Assembly (NCBI RefSeq): GCF_003182135.1
Contig: NZ_QGTL01000002.1
Coordinates: 496,001-560,000 of the forward strand
Length of the DNA stretch: 64,000 nucleotides
Direction: 5' to 3'
From: Nocardia neocaledoniensis
Lineage (GTDB): Bacteria > Actinomycetota > Actinomycetes > Mycobacteriales > Mycobacteriaceae
This document shows, one piece after another, positions 1 through 10,079 of this stretch (positions are counted from its first letter, which is position 1; each line of letters opens with the position of its first letter). Made by a program: the position numbers and the translations under genes. A model generated the notes under the pieces. That model was not told where the DNA came from, searched no databases, and saw nothing but the letters and a program-made list of their open reading frames with translations.

Positions 1-220
1 GCATCCGCAGCCGATTGTTGAGGCTGGCCACATTGATCTGATACGACGAGTGCACGACGACATCGATCGGACTGGCCAGGATCTCGGCGGTCTTCGGATG
101 CGGCTGGGGTTTGTCCCAGCTCTGTGGATCGACCACGAACATCTGGATGACCTCGGCGCCGAGCTTCTCACCGAAGCCGATCGGATCGCTCTCGTCACGA
201 ACGTGTGCTCCAATGCGCAT
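1..220 (-). CDS. nfo: Endonuclease IV (deoxyribonuclease IV), N-terminal part
   Basis: AP endonuclease of base-excision repair, a TIM-barrel metalloenzyme that cuts DNA 5' of abasic sites. Only the first 73 codons are here; the gene runs off the left edge. The start ATG is at 220, preceded by a GGGTGG Shine-Dalgarno-like run. Seen: an opening MRIGAHV, then VIQMF, DPQSW, a VVVHSSYQINVAS segment with the metal-region histidine, and NNRLRM. This matches the order in mycobacterial End (IGSHV, VQIF, NPQSW, VHAPYLIN, NNR). It is divergent from the kinase gene that starts 120 bp away. The family call is firm for a fragment; catalytic residues beyond the edge cannot be checked. Confidence 0.8.
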   Translation of the reverse strand, partial: MRIGAHVRDESDPIGFGEKLGAEVIQMFVVDPQSWDKPQPHPKTAEILASPIDVVVHSSYQINVASLNNRLRM

Positions 221-339
221 GATGCCACCCTAATCCGCGGCACCGACACCGATCGCCGGATGTTGCGGACCGGGGGCTTCGAGAGATACATCGGTAGAAT
301 TTCGACGGGTGCTCTTGCCCTGGAGGGGGTGACTTCGCG

Positions 340-1479
340 GTGTTGCGCAAAGGCGACGTGTTCGCCGGGTACACGATCCGGCGCGTGCTCGGCCACGGCG
401 GGATGGGGGTGGTCTACCTGGCCCGTCATCCCCGATTGCCCCGGCTCACCGCGCTCAAGCTGCTCAGTCGCGACCTGTCGGCCGACGCGGAGATCCGGCA
501 CCGCTTCGAACGCGAGGCCGACCTCGTCGCCCAGCTCGAGCACCCGAACATCGTCAACGTCTACGACCGCGGCACCGAGGACGACCAGCTCTGGATCTCG
601 ATGCAGTTCGTGGCGGGCACCGATGTGGCCACGGCCGATGTCAATGTGCTCACGCCGGGCCGGGCCGTGCAGATCGTGGCCGAGACCGCGACCGCGCTGG
701 ACTTCGCGCACGCCAGCGGGGTGCTGCACCGCGATGTGAAACCGGCCAACATCCTGCTGGCCAAACCGCCGATCGGGCGCCCGGAACGGGTGGTGCTCAC
801 CGACTTCGGCATCGCGGCCGTGCGCGACAGCGAGACGACGCTGTCCTCCGCGGGCAGCATCACCGCCACCCTGGCCTACGCCGCGCCGGAACATCTGGCA
901 GGCGCCCCGCTCGATCACCGGGCCGACCAGTACTCGCTGGCCTGCACGCTGTTCTGGATGCTCACCGGGTCGGTGCCGTTCGCCGGGCCCAATCCGGCCG
1001 CGGTGATCCAGGCCCACCTGAGCAGGCCGGTGCCGCCGCTGCGCAGCCTGCGCCCCGATCTGCCGCCGACCCTGGACGCCGTGCTGGCCAGGGGCACCGC
1101 CAAGCGCGCCGACCTGCGCTACGACAGCTGTGCCGAATTCGCCGAGGCGGCCAAGGCCGCGTTGTTCGCGGTGCCGGGCCCGTGGCAGCAGATGAGGCAG
1201 CCCACCGCGACCGGGGTGATCCTGCGTGCGCGCGAACCCTATCCGCCGCATCAGTATTCGCGTCCGGCCACACCGCCGCAGCCGTATCCGCAGGCACCGC
1301 CGCACACTCACGTCACCCCGGCGCAGCCACATCCGCAACCGGCGCCGCCGCGACCGTCGACGGGCAACACCGCCGTCCCGCCGCGCCGGGGCACCCAGCG
1401 CCGCGGCACGATCGACTTCCCCGGCGGCCGTAATCATCCCGGCTACATCGTGCCGCCCCAGCCCCGGCGGCCACCGTGA
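340..1479 (+). CDS. Ser/Thr protein kinase, PknB-like, without membrane anchor
   Basis: Hanks-type kinase of 379 aa. Seen: glycine loop at 18-23 (GHGGMG), ATP lysine K40 (ALKLL), helix C FEREADL at 56-62, catalytic HRDVKPAN at 130-137, DFG at 155-157 and APEHL. The kinase domain ends near 275. A Pro/His/Gln-rich tail of about 100 residues follows, with no transmembrane segment, so this kinase is probably soluble. GTG start at 340 lies about 11 bp after a GGAGGGGG run; the nearby GTG at 329 is in another frame. It is the first of three tandem kinases, 161 bp before the next start. The lack of the sensor domain carried by its two neighbours suggests it is a paralogue that lost that domain or never had it. 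Confidence 0.93.
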   Translation: MLRKGDVFAGYTIRRVLGHGGMGVVYLARHPRLPRLTALKLLSRDLSADAEIRHRFEREADLVAQLEHPNIVNVYDRGTEDDQLWISMQFVAGTDVATADVNVLTPGRAVQIVAETATALDFAHASGVLHRDVKPANILLAKPPIGRPERVVLTDFGIAAVRDSETTLSSAGSITATLAYAAPEHLAGAPLDHRADQYSLACTLFWMLTGSVPFAGPNPAAVIQAHLSRPVPPLRSLRPDLPPTLDAVLARGTAKRADLRYDSCAEFAEAAKAALFAVPGPWQQMRQPTATGVILRAREPYPPHQYSRPATPPQPYPQAPPHTHVTPAQPHPQPAPPRPSTGNTAVPPRRGTQRRGTIDFPGGRNHPGYIVPPQPRRPP

Positions 1480-1640
1480 TCGGCGGCGTCGCGTCGGTCC
1501 CCGCGCGAGCAACCATCCGCGCGGTCGGCGACTGCTAAGGTTTCGTTGATTTTCCCGTGGCGGGCCACCCGGCCGCGGCTTTCTTGCTGTACGCGCGTGC
1601 GCTGGTGGGTCCCGGAGCACGGCGGGAAGTGGAGCAGACA

Positions 1641-3449
1641 ATGCTGGCCAACGGAGATGTCTTCGCCGGCTACGTCATCGAACGGCAGCTCGGCCGTGGT
1701 GGCATGGGATCGGTCTACCTCGCCAAGCATCCGCGCTTGCCGAGGATGACAGCGCTGAAGTTGCTCAACCGGGAGATGTTCTTCGACGCGGAGGTCCGCG
1801 CGCGGTTCGAGCGGGAGGCCGATCTGGTCTCGCGCCTGGACCACCCGAACATCGTCACCGTGTACGACCGCGGTCTCGACGACGAACAGCTGTGGATCTC
1901 CATGCAGTTCATCGACGGTGTCGACGCCGCCTCGGTGGACCCGCAGACGCTGCCGCCCGCCCGCGCGCTGCAGATCGTGAAGGAGACCGCCGACGCGCTC
2001 GACTACGCGCACGGCATGGGCGTGCTGCACCGCGACGTGAAGCCGGCCAACATCCTGCTCGCCCGCTCCGGCGCCGGCCGCGGCGAACGCGTCTACCTCA
2101 CCGACTTCGGCATCGCCCGCCTGCGCGACGACACCGGTCATCTCACCCAGACCGGGACCTTCACCGCGACCCTCGCCTACGCCTCCCCCGAGCAGCTCAC
2201 CGGCGCGTCGCTGGATCACCGCTCCGACCAGTACTCACTGGCGTGCACGCTGTTCTGGCTGTTCACCGGGTCGGGACCGTTCACCGCGACCAATCCCGCC
2301 GCCGTCATCCAGGGGCACCTGCAGCAACCGCCGCCACCGCTGAGCAGCGTGCGGCCCGGCCTGTCGTACGCGCTGGACAGCGTGCTCGCCAAGGCCATGG
2401 CCAAGCGGCCCGACGACCGGTTCGACTCCTGTTCGGACTTCGCGGCCGCCGCCCTGACCGCGCTGAACAATCCCAGCGCGCCCGCGCTGCCGATCGTCGG
2501 CCAGCGCCCCACCACCGGCGGTGCGATGCCGATCACCGGCGGCGGACAGCGCCCGACGACGGGCGGCGCGATCCCGCAGACCGGCGCGCCGTATCCCGTG
2601 GCCAATCAGAACCCGATGACCGGCGGCCCGATGCACACCGCCACCCAGGGCCCGATGACCGGCGGGCCGATGCACACCCAGGGTCCGCTGACCGCGGGTC
2701 CGATGCCGAATCAGCAGCTCACCGGTGGTGCCGCGACGCAGAACCCGTACACCCAGCAGTCGCGGCCGCAGTACAACCAGACACCGCCCGCGCCGCCGCG
2801 TCCGCCGTCGAGCAACTTCACGCAGTATCCGCAGCGCCCGCCGTCGAAGTCCAACACCGGGCTGATCGTCGGCATCATCGTCGCCGTGGTCGTGGTGGTG
2901 CTGCTGGTCGTGGTCGGTGTCGCGCTCAGCGGCAGTGATTCCGGTGGCGGTGGGACCTCCACGACGACCTCGACGGCCGCGGGCAAGCACGTCACCCCGA
3001 ACGCCGACGCGATCAGCGCCGAGTTCAGCCGCATGGTGCCCGCCACCACCGACGGCGACATCGGCTACAACGGCGCCTCCTGCTGGGAGACCGATTCCAG
3101 CTACACGCCCTCGGCCAACGAGGGCGACCCCGACTTCGGGGCCTGGGCCTGGCAGTGGCGCTGCTACGACGGCGGCGGCAGCAACGGCAACGACCCGTTC
3201 TACCGGATCTACGTCTACAACTCGGCCGCCGATGTGCAGGCAGTGATCAACGGGCTGCCCACCAACACCAAGTCGCTCGACACCAACGGCGGCAAGCAGT
3301 ACACCAACTACAAGTTCACCGACAACGGCAACAAGATCATCACCCAGTTCACCGGCGATCCCGACCGCGCCCAGTTCCTGATGTTCACCGACGGCTACGG
3401 CGAGGCCGACGAGTTGTTGCGCTGGTGGCGTTCCGCGCCGCTGAACTGA
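1641..3449 (+). CDS. Transmembrane Ser/Thr protein kinase with extracellular domain
   Basis: PknB-like receptor kinase, 602 aa from ATG 1641, which has GGAG six bases upstream; an in-frame GTG at 1557 lacks such a site. Seen: GRGGMG loop, K40, HRDVKPAN near 130-137, DFG near 155-157. A juxtamembrane stretch (about 290-400) holds repeats of TTGGA and MTGGPM type, rich in Thr and Pro and a likely site of phosphorylation. One very hydrophobic segment (about 407-430, GLIVGIIVAVVVVV) is followed by a Ser/Thr/Gly linker and a C-terminal domain of about 150 aa with two spaced cysteines and an RWWRSAPL end. The same domain ends the next kinase. The ligand is unknown. The next gene starts 5 bp after this stop, so the two are probably co-transcribed. 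Confidence 0.94.
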   Translation: MLANGDVFAGYVIERQLGRGGMGSVYLAKHPRLPRMTALKLLNREMFFDAEVRARFEREADLVSRLDHPNIVTVYDRGLDDEQLWISMQFIDGVDAASVDPQTLPPARALQIVKETADALDYAHGMGVLHRDVKPANILLARSGAGRGERVYLTDFGIARLRDDTGHLTQTGTFTATLAYASPEQLTGASLDHRSDQYSLACTLFWLFTGSGPFTATNPAAVIQGHLQQPPPPLSSVRPGLSYALDSVLAKAMAKRPDDRFDSCSDFAAAALTALNNPSAPALPIVGQRPTTGGAMPITGGGQRPTTGGAIPQTGAPYPVANQNPMTGGPMHTATQGPMTGGPMHTQGPLTAGPMPNQQLTGGAATQNPYTQQSRPQYNQTPPAPPRPPSSNFTQYPQRPPSKSNTGLIVGIIVAVVVVVLLVVVGVALSGSDSGGGGTSTTTSTAAGKHVTPNADAISAEFSRMVPATTDGDIGYNGASCWETDSSYTPSANEGDPDFGAWAWQWRCYDGGGSNGNDPFYRIYVYNSAADVQAVINGLPTNTKSLDTNGGKQYTNYKFTDNGNKIITQFTGDPDRAQFLMFTDGYGEADELLRWWRSAPLN

Positions 3450-3454
3450 CCTGG

Positions 3455-5485
3455 ATGATCGACGAGAGCGGCGTCTTCGCCGGATACACCATCGAGCGGC
3501 TGCTCGGCCGCGGCGGCATGGGCTCGGTGTATCTGGCCCGGCATCCCCGGCTGCCACGGCGCACGGCGATGAAGCTGCTGAACCGGGAACTGTTCTTCGA
3601 CACCGAGATCAGGGCCAGGTTCGAACGCGAGGCCGACCTGGTCGCGCAGCTCGAGCATCCGAACATCGTCACCGTGTACGACCGCGGTGTCGAGGACGAG
3701 CAGCTGTGGATCTCGATGCGCTACATCGACGGTTCCGACGCGGCCTCACTGCCGCCGCCGGTCGACGCGGCCAGGGCGGTGCGCATCGTCGCCGAGACCG
3801 CGGCGGCGCTGGACTTCGCGCACAGCAGGGGCGTGCTGCACCGCGATGTGAAGCCGGCCAACATCCTGCTCGAGCCCGTCGACGGCGGGGAGCGGGTGTA
3901 TCTCACCGATTTCGGTATCGCGCGGTTGCACGACGACAAGGCCGCCAAACTCACCCAGACCGGAACCTTCACGGCCACCCTGGCTTTCGCGTCCCCTGAG
4001 CAGCTGTCCGGTATCGCCCTCGACGGCCGCGCCGACCAGTACTCCCTGGCCTGCACCCTGTTCCGACTGCTCACCGGCGCCACCCCGTTCGAGGCGGGCA
4101 ACCCCGTCGCGGTCATCCAGGGCCACCTGCAGCAGCCGCCGCCCCGCGCGAGCGCCCTGCGCCCCGGCCTGCCGCCCGCCCTCGACGCCGTGATCGCGCG
4201 CGGCATGGCCAAGCGACCGGCCGAACGCTTCCCCACCTGCGCGGAGTTCGCCGCGGCCGCCGCCCGGGCCCTGGCGAATCCCGCCGCCGCACAACCGTTC
4301 CCACCGTCTTCGCCGACCGCGGCCTACCAGTACACCCCCGCATCCGGGTACCCGCTCGCAGGAACGCCGTTCACCGGTCCAGACCCCCGAACGCCGAATC
4401 CCGCGCACGCCAACGCTTCCCCGTCGACACCTGGCATGCCGCAGGCCGTATGGGGTGGGGCTCAGCCGTCATCACCGGAGGTACCGCAAGCCTCGCACGG
4501 CGCGTGGCAGGCACCGTCCCCGTCGAGCGGGGCCCAGCCGTTCCCACCCGGAGCATCGCAGGCTTCGTCAGGCGCTGCGCCGCAGCCGTCATCACCAGAG
4601 GCCGCGTGGGGCGTGGCGCGGCCGGGCATGCCGCAGGGTTCCTGGGCCGGTACCCAGCCGTCGCCGGTGGAAGGTGTATGGAGTGGTGCGCCGCAATCGT
4701 TCACGCCGCCCCGGGCGGGTGGGGTGGGGGCTGGTGGCGGATCGGGGCGGCCGCAGGATCGGGGTGTGCGGCGGTCGAATGTGGCCGACGACTATCTCGG
4801 ACGCGACCGGCATTCGCGGTGGAAGGCGACGCCGGTGGGGTGGGTGGCGGCGCTGGTGCTGTTCGGGATGGTCGGCTGGCTGATCTTCGGGCAGCTGACC
4901 GGGCCGGATGACGCGAGCGCCGGTACGACCACGACCGAATCACCCACGCCCACCACCACTGCCGCCGCCCAGCGCCCCACGACCACCACCAAGCCCACCA
5001 CCGATCGCCAGATCGTCGGTGCCAACGCGGCCACCCTCAGCGCCGAGTTCCCGGCAATGCTGCCGGCCACCACCGCGAGCACCCTGGTGCACGCCGGGTC
5101 GGGCCTGGACAACGCGGGCTGCTTCGCCTACGACCGCACCACCGCAAGCCGCGACACCGACGACGCCGACATGGGCGACTGGCTGGTCATGTGGCACTGC
5201 TTCGGCGGCGGCAACAAGGCGATCTACGAGTTCTTCCTGTACCCGTCGGCGGCCGAGGCGGCGCGGGCCGTCGACGCGCTGCCCGCCAACGACGCCCGCG
5301 CCGCGTCCCACACCGGCCACGGCTACACGAATTTCGTGCTGCACGACAGCCAGCCGCTCTCGCCGCGCATGGTCACCCGCTTCGACGCCGACCCGGACCG
5401 CGCGGCCGTGCTCATGTACAGCCGCGGCTTCATCGCCGACGAGGCCGAGATGCTCCAATGGTGGCAGCGCGCGCCGCTGGTCTAG
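3455..5485 (+). CDS. Transmembrane Ser/Thr protein kinase with the same extracellular domain
   Basis: Receptor-type kinase, 676 aa from ATG 3455, 5 bp after the preceding kinase. Seen: GRGGMG loop, MKLL lysine, HRDVKPAN, DFGIARL and SPEQL of the activation/P+1 region. A long Pro/Ser/Ala/Gln-rich linker (about 285-450) contains loose repeats of SSPE, PQAS and GAQPF type. One membrane segment near 461-479 is followed by a Thr-rich stalk and a C-terminal domain with SAEF-PAM-LPATT, two cysteines (AGCF and MWHC) and a QWWQRAPL end. These line up with the previous kinase, so the sensor domains are paralogous and probably each have one disulfide. The stop overlaps the convergent acetyltransferase stop by 4 bp. 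Confidence 0.94.
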   Translation: MIDESGVFAGYTIERLLGRGGMGSVYLARHPRLPRRTAMKLLNRELFFDTEIRARFEREADLVAQLEHPNIVTVYDRGVEDEQLWISMRYIDGSDAASLPPPVDAARAVRIVAETAAALDFAHSRGVLHRDVKPANILLEPVDGGERVYLTDFGIARLHDDKAAKLTQTGTFTATLAFASPEQLSGIALDGRADQYSLACTLFRLLTGATPFEAGNPVAVIQGHLQQPPPRASALRPGLPPALDAVIARGMAKRPAERFPTCAEFAAAAARALANPAAAQPFPPSSPTAAYQYTPASGYPLAGTPFTGPDPRTPNPAHANASPSTPGMPQAVWGGAQPSSPEVPQASHGAWQAPSPSSGAQPFPPGASQASSGAAPQPSSPEAAWGVARPGMPQGSWAGTQPSPVEGVWSGAPQSFTPPRAGGVGAGGGSGRPQDRGVRRSNVADDYLGRDRHSRWKATPVGWVAALVLFGMVGWLIFGQLTGPDDASAGTTTTESPTPTTTAAAQRPTTTTKPTTDRQIVGANAATLSAEFPAMLPATTASTLVHAGSGLDNAGCFAYDRTTASRDTDDADMGDWLVMWHCFGGGNKAIYEFFLYPSAAEAARAVDALPANDARAASHTGHGYTNFVLHDSQPLSPRMVTRFDADPDRAAVLMYSRGFIADEAEMLQWWQRAPLV

Positions 5486-6324
5486 CGCGCGGCGGCCCGC
5501 GTCAGGGTGAAGTAGGTGAAGTCGCGGACCGGCTCGTATCCGATGGCCTGGTAGATCTTGTTCGAGGTCGGATTCGCCAGGTCGGTGAACAGGCAGGCAT
5601 CGCCGCCCTCGGCCCGGATGACGCCGGAGACGGCGGCCGTCAGCGCGCTCGCGAACCCGTTGCCACGGTGTTGCGGAGGCGTGTACACCGGCCCGATCCT
5701 GGCCCAGCCGAGGACCTGCACCTGCCGGGCGACCAGCGCGACCGCCTCGCCGCCGTGCTCCCACAGCCACCAGAACCCGCCCTCGATCCGCTGCCGGACG
5801 GCGTTCTCGTCCAGGTGCGGCGGGTCGCCGATCTCACGATAGAACTCCTGCGCGAAAGACCAGCACAGCGCGAGGTCATCGAGGGTGGCCAGCCGTGGCT
5901 TCCCCTCGGCGGGCGGCACCGTCAAGGTGCCGAGCCGGAACAACCGCGCGGAGAACAAGGGCGACGCGGAACCGCCGGTGCTTTCGGTCCAATGCCGCGC
6001 GAAGGCCGCCGCATCGGCCTGCACGCCTTCGACGCTGGTGGACGCGGTGCCCTCGGCCGCGAAGGCGTCGGCCACGGCGGCGACACTGCCCGCGGGCAGG
6101 TCGCCGAGGTAGACCCGCCCGCCGTAGGCGCTGGTGGCGACGCCGACCACCGCACCGGTGTCGTCGCGCACGGTCAGGAATCTGATCCCGGCGCCGCCCG
6201 CTCGACCGGCGAGCTCGTTGGCCACGCCGGTCGCGATCACCGTGTGCCGCAACGGGTCGCGCCGCAGGAAGGCCTCGGCGGTGGTCATGAACTGGGCCGC
6301 GTCTCCGGTGATGTCGATCCGCAT
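5482..6324 (-). CDS. GNAT-family N-acetyltransferase
   Basis: Probable acetyl-CoA dependent acetyltransferase of 280 aa. The C-terminal half carries the GNAT core: VYTPPQHRGNGFASALT, with the Q/H-R-G-N-G-x-A/S acetyl-CoA loop, then a helix and LFTDLANPTSNKIYQAIGYEPV with the typical N-K-x-Y-x-x-x-G-Y ending. The N-terminal half (about 1-130) is a diverged domain, as in two-domain GNATs. ATG 6324 is chosen because MRIDITGDAAQF is a natural beginning; the frame remains open a further 490 bp upstream but that part is Arg-rich and unlike protein. Substrate not predictable. It is convergent with the kinase gene. Confidence 0.85.
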   Translation of the reverse strand: MRIDITGDAAQFMTTAEAFLRRDPLRHTVIATGVANELAGRAGGAGIRFLTVRDDTGAVVGVATSAYGGRVYLGDLPAGSVAAVADAFAAEGTASTSVEGVQADAAAFARHWTESTGGSASPLFSARLFRLGTLTVPPAEGKPRLATLDDLALCWSFAQEFYREIGDPPHLDENAVRQRIEGGFWWLWEHGGEAVALVARQVQVLGWARIGPVYTPPQHRGNGFASALTAAVSGVIRAEGGDACLFTDLANPTSNKIYQAIGYEPVRDFTYFTLTRAAAR

Positions 6325-6377
6325 GGGTTCGACGGTAGGCCCGGAGCGGGCGGATCGCACTCGAATTGTGCTGCGGT

Positions 6378-6665
6378 TCAGCTCTTCCCGAGCGCCTCGC
6401 GGTCGGTGCGCAGCTTCAGCAGGATCAGTCCCGCGGTGCAGGCCAGGATCAGGCCCGCGACAGTGACCTCCACGTGCAGGCCCGCGATACCGAGCCCGGC
6501 GCCGACGAGTCCGCCGACGAAGAACAACCAGCCCATGACCCGCGCGACGACCGCGACAGCGCGATTGCCCGGCGGGTTCGACAGTGCGTGCTGAACATTT
6601 GCCGCCGCGACCGAATCGCCGTTCGCCGCTGCGGGTTCCAGCCGGGGTGTCGAGTAAGCTCCCAT
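6378..6665 (-). CDS. Small two-helix membrane protein
   Basis: Integral membrane protein of 95 aa with no recognised function. ATG 6665 is preceded by GAGGAGAATCTG, a very good ribosome site. A polar N-terminus of about 35 residues is followed by two hydrophobic segments, about 41-60 (VMGWLFFVGGLVGAGLGIAG) and 65-83 (VTVAGLILACTAGLILL), and a short basic end. It sits 53 bp upstream of the acetyltransferase on the same strand and may share its transcript. Confidence 0.7.
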   Translation of the reverse strand: MGAYSTPRLEPAAANGDSVAAANVQHALSNPPGNRAVAVVARVMGWLFFVGGLVGAGLGIAGLHVEVTVAGLILACTAGLILLKLRTDREALGKS

Positions 6666-6845
6666 CAGATTCTCCTCGGTGACGCCGATCAGATTCTTGC
6701 GTCGCGCAACCTTCGCGCGTCAGGGGTCTCGTTCCGGGCGTCTCATGCGTAACTTTGCTCACACACGCTACGACTCGGCGACGCCGATCGCGCGCGACAC
6801 GTCCCCGCGACACGCTGACGAAATCAATCCGATATCTGACTCATG

Positions 6846-6860
6846 AGCATTTAAAATGCT
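6846..6860. promoter_or_regulatory. Perfect AT-rich palindrome upstream of the 6920 gene
   Basis: AGCATTT-A-AAATGCT is a perfect 15-bp inverted repeat in an unusually AT-rich patch between two divergent genes, 60 bp before the lipoprotein-like gene. It contains TAAAAT, a possible -10 element, so a bound repressor could block transcription. No regulator gene is adjacent. A role as operator is inferred from symmetry only. Confidence 0.45.
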
Positions 6861-6919
6861 ATCTTTCGCCACTCCTGCACTACTGTGAGGCGACTCGAAG
6901 TCGACGAGGAGTGCACGCG

Positions 6920-7519
6920 ATGGATGACAGCAGGGCCAAGATCGTAGGTCCGGCAATCGCTGTTGGCGCGGTGTCGCTCGGTCTGATCGTCATCGGCGCC
7001 TGCGGTGTGGGACAGCAGGATGTCTACGTCCCGCCACCGCCCCTGCGGGCGAATCTCGCCGCCGCGCCGAGCCCGGTCGCCGACGAGACGACATCGACCA
7101 CGACCCGGGTGCCGATCCCGCCGTCACCCACCTGGCGGATCGCGCCGTACATGTCGCCGCGGAAACCGTTCAGCCTCAGCTCCACCGAGACCTCCCCGTC
7201 GGAGCGGCCGCCCGAGGGCGAGTCGACCGAGTCCGCCCCGCCCGAGGCCGCCACCACCGAATCGCGCCCGCCGGAGACGACCACCGAGGATCACTCGACG
7301 ACGACCGCGCCGCGCCCCACCACCACCCGGCCGCGGCCCACGTTCACCACCCCGCCGCGCACCATCCGGCCCACGACCGAACCCGAGGTCGAGGAAACCA
7401 CCGAGACGACCGAACCGGACCTGCCGACAACCCAATCCCACGACCGCGCCGTCCCGACCACCACCACCCCGGTCGAACCCACCACCACGGAACCGGCCGT
7501 CACCGTCGACGCGGGCTGA
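6920..7519 (+). CDS. Thr/Pro-rich exported protein, probable lipoprotein
   Basis: About 199 aa from ATG 6920, with GAGGAG about 10 bp upstream; an upstream in-frame start at 6755 crosses an AT-rich non-coding stretch and is rejected. The N-terminus has KIVGPAIAVGAVSLGLIVIGAC, a signal segment ending in I-G-A-C that resembles a lipobox. The rest is low complexity: TTTE, PPET and TTTRP units, very rich in Thr, Pro and Glu, as in cell-wall-spanning stalks. No folded domain is recognised. A strong hairpin lies just after the stop. Confidence 0.65.
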   Translation: MDDSRAKIVGPAIAVGAVSLGLIVIGACGVGQQDVYVPPPPLRANLAAAPSPVADETTSTTTRVPIPPSPTWRIAPYMSPRKPFSLSSTETSPSERPPEGESTESAPPEAATTESRPPETTTEDHSTTTAPRPTTTRPRPTFTTPPRTIRPTTEPEVEETTETTEPDLPTTQSHDRAVPTTTTPVEPTTTEPAVTVDAG

Positions 7520-7525
7520 CACAGC

Positions 7526-7558
7526 GATGGTGCGCACCCCGGCGGGGCACGCACCATC
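7526..7558. terminator. Bidirectional terminator hairpin
   Basis: GATGGTGCG pairs perfectly with CGCACCATC, and inside the loop CCCC pairs with GGGG across GGC. It lies between the convergent 6920-7519 gene and the acyl-CoA dehydrogenase stop at 7570. There is no strong T tract, as is common for actinobacterial terminators. Confidence 0.65.
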
Positions 7559-7569
7559 ACCGCTCGGTC

Positions 7570-8697
7570 CTACAGCTCCGGCAGGTCGTACTCGCCGACG
7601 CGGTCGGCCAGCACCCGCCGATGCTCCAGCGCGCCGCCGAGTGTCTGCCCGATCGCGGTCAACCGGGCGACGTAGTGGCTCACCGGATACTCGGCCGTGA
7701 CGCCGATACCGCCGTGCATCTGGATCGCTTCGCGACCGATGTGGTCGGCCGATCGCCCGACCTGCAGCCGGGCGCGGGAGGCCACCACCGGATCGTTGCC
7801 GCCGTCGGCCAGCGCCGCCGTCGCGAAAAGGCTCATGCTGCGGGCCAGTTCGAGCGAGACGTAGCAGTCGGCCGCGCGCTGGGTGAGCGTCTGGAACTTC
7901 GACAGCGTGACCCCGAACTGCTTGCGGGTCCTGAGGTATTCGGCGGTCAGGGTCAACGCGACCTCCATCGCGCCCACCGCCTCCGCGCACAGCGCCACCT
8001 GCGCGTGCCCCTGGGCCAGCGCGATCTGTTCGGCCGCGTCGACGGTGTCGCCGAGCAGTTCGCCCGTGGCGCCGTCGAATTCGAACTGCGCGGCGCGCCT
8101 GCCGTCGAAGGTCCGGTAGGTGGTCTTGCGCACGCCCGCGCCGTTCGGATCGACCAGCAGCAGGCCGACCCCGCCGCCGGGCAGCACCGCGCTGACGATG
8201 AGTTCGTCGGCGCAGTCGCCGCGCAGGACGGGGTTCTTCACCCCGCTCAGCGCGTAGCCGTCGCCCTGGGCGTTCGCGGCTGTGGTGACCTCGGTGGACG
8301 GCCAGCGCTGCCCTGGTTCGTCGTGGGCGAAGGCCAGCAACGTCTCCCCGGCGGCCAGCGCGGGCAGCAGCCGGGAGCGCTGCTCGGCGCTGCCTGCCAG
8401 GCGCAGCAGCTCGGCGGGGACGACCACCGCGTCGAGCACCGGTTCCGGGGCGAGGGCGCGGCCGAGTTCCTCCTGCACCAGCATCGCCTCGACCGGACCG
8501 GCGCCGACCCCGCCGTCGTCCTCGTCGATGGTCAGGCCGAGCACGCCGAGGTCGGCCAGCTGCTTCCAGACCGTGCGGTTCCAGCCGAGGTCGGTGTCGC
8601 CGATCTTGGTCAGCGCCTCGGCGTCGTAGGACCGGTGCAGCAGTTCGCGCACCGTGTCCCGCAGCATCGTCTGTTCTTCGGTGAGTTGGAGATCCAT
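7570..8697 (-). CDS. Acyl-CoA dehydrogenase (FadE-like), diverged subunit type
   Basis: FAD enzyme family of beta-oxidation or sterol side-chain breakdown, 375 aa. Seen: N-terminal LTEEQTMLRDTVRELL, middle region with GDGYALSGVKNPVL (beta-domain, here lacking the usual W-I-T-N signature), and a C-terminal helical part with RTRKQFGVTLSKFQ and QMHGGIGVTAEYPVSHY. It starts 9 bp after the stop of the other dehydrogenase gene. In actinobacteria such pairs often encode alpha2beta2 enzymes made of one active and one diverged subunit, for example the FadE pairs of mycobacterial cholesterol breakdown. I infer a heteromeric enzyme; the substrate is not known. Confidence 0.87.
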   Translation of the reverse strand: MDLQLTEEQTMLRDTVRELLHRSYDAEALTKIGDTDLGWNRTVWKQLADLGVLGLTIDEDDGGVGAGPVEAMLVQEELGRALAPEPVLDAVVVPAELLRLAGSAEQRSRLLPALAAGETLLAFAHDEPGQRWPSTEVTTAANAQGDGYALSGVKNPVLRGDCADELIVSAVLPGGGVGLLLVDPNGAGVRKTTYRTFDGRRAAQFEFDGATGELLGDTVDAAEQIALAQGHAQVALCAEAVGAMEVALTLTAEYLRTRKQFGVTLSKFQTLTQRAADCYVSLELARSMSLFATAALADGGNDPVVASRARLQVGRSADHIGREAIQMHGGIGVTAEYPVSHYVARLTAIGQTLGGALEHRRVLADRVGEYDLPEL

Positions 8698-8706
8698 GTC
8701 AGCGCC

Positions 8707-9879
<1,173 letters not shown>

Positions 9880-10079
9880 CCGGGTCTCCCAGCGTGGTTG
9901 GTAGCCGTCGACAAAAACTTACCCCCGGGTAAGCCGCAGTGTCGACTACATCACACTTGTCCGTGCCGCCGTGCCAACGACGGCACGCCAGCCGGTGACA
10001 CGGCGACCCGGACACGGACCTGGTACCTTCCCAGACGGGCCGGGGCACCGGCGTGAGAGCAGCCACCGAGGAGTCACGG

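Noticed and set aside
2511..2745. Short repeats in the second kinase gene (ACCGGCGG-type units) that might look like a CRISPR or tandem array
   Set aside because: They encode in-frame TGG(A/P)M repeats of the juxtamembrane linker, with irregular spacing and no unique spacers.
2235..3557. 440-codon minus-strand frame opposite the second kinase
   Set aside because: Low-complexity Arg/Gly-rich text complementary to kinase repeats; no recognisable protein.
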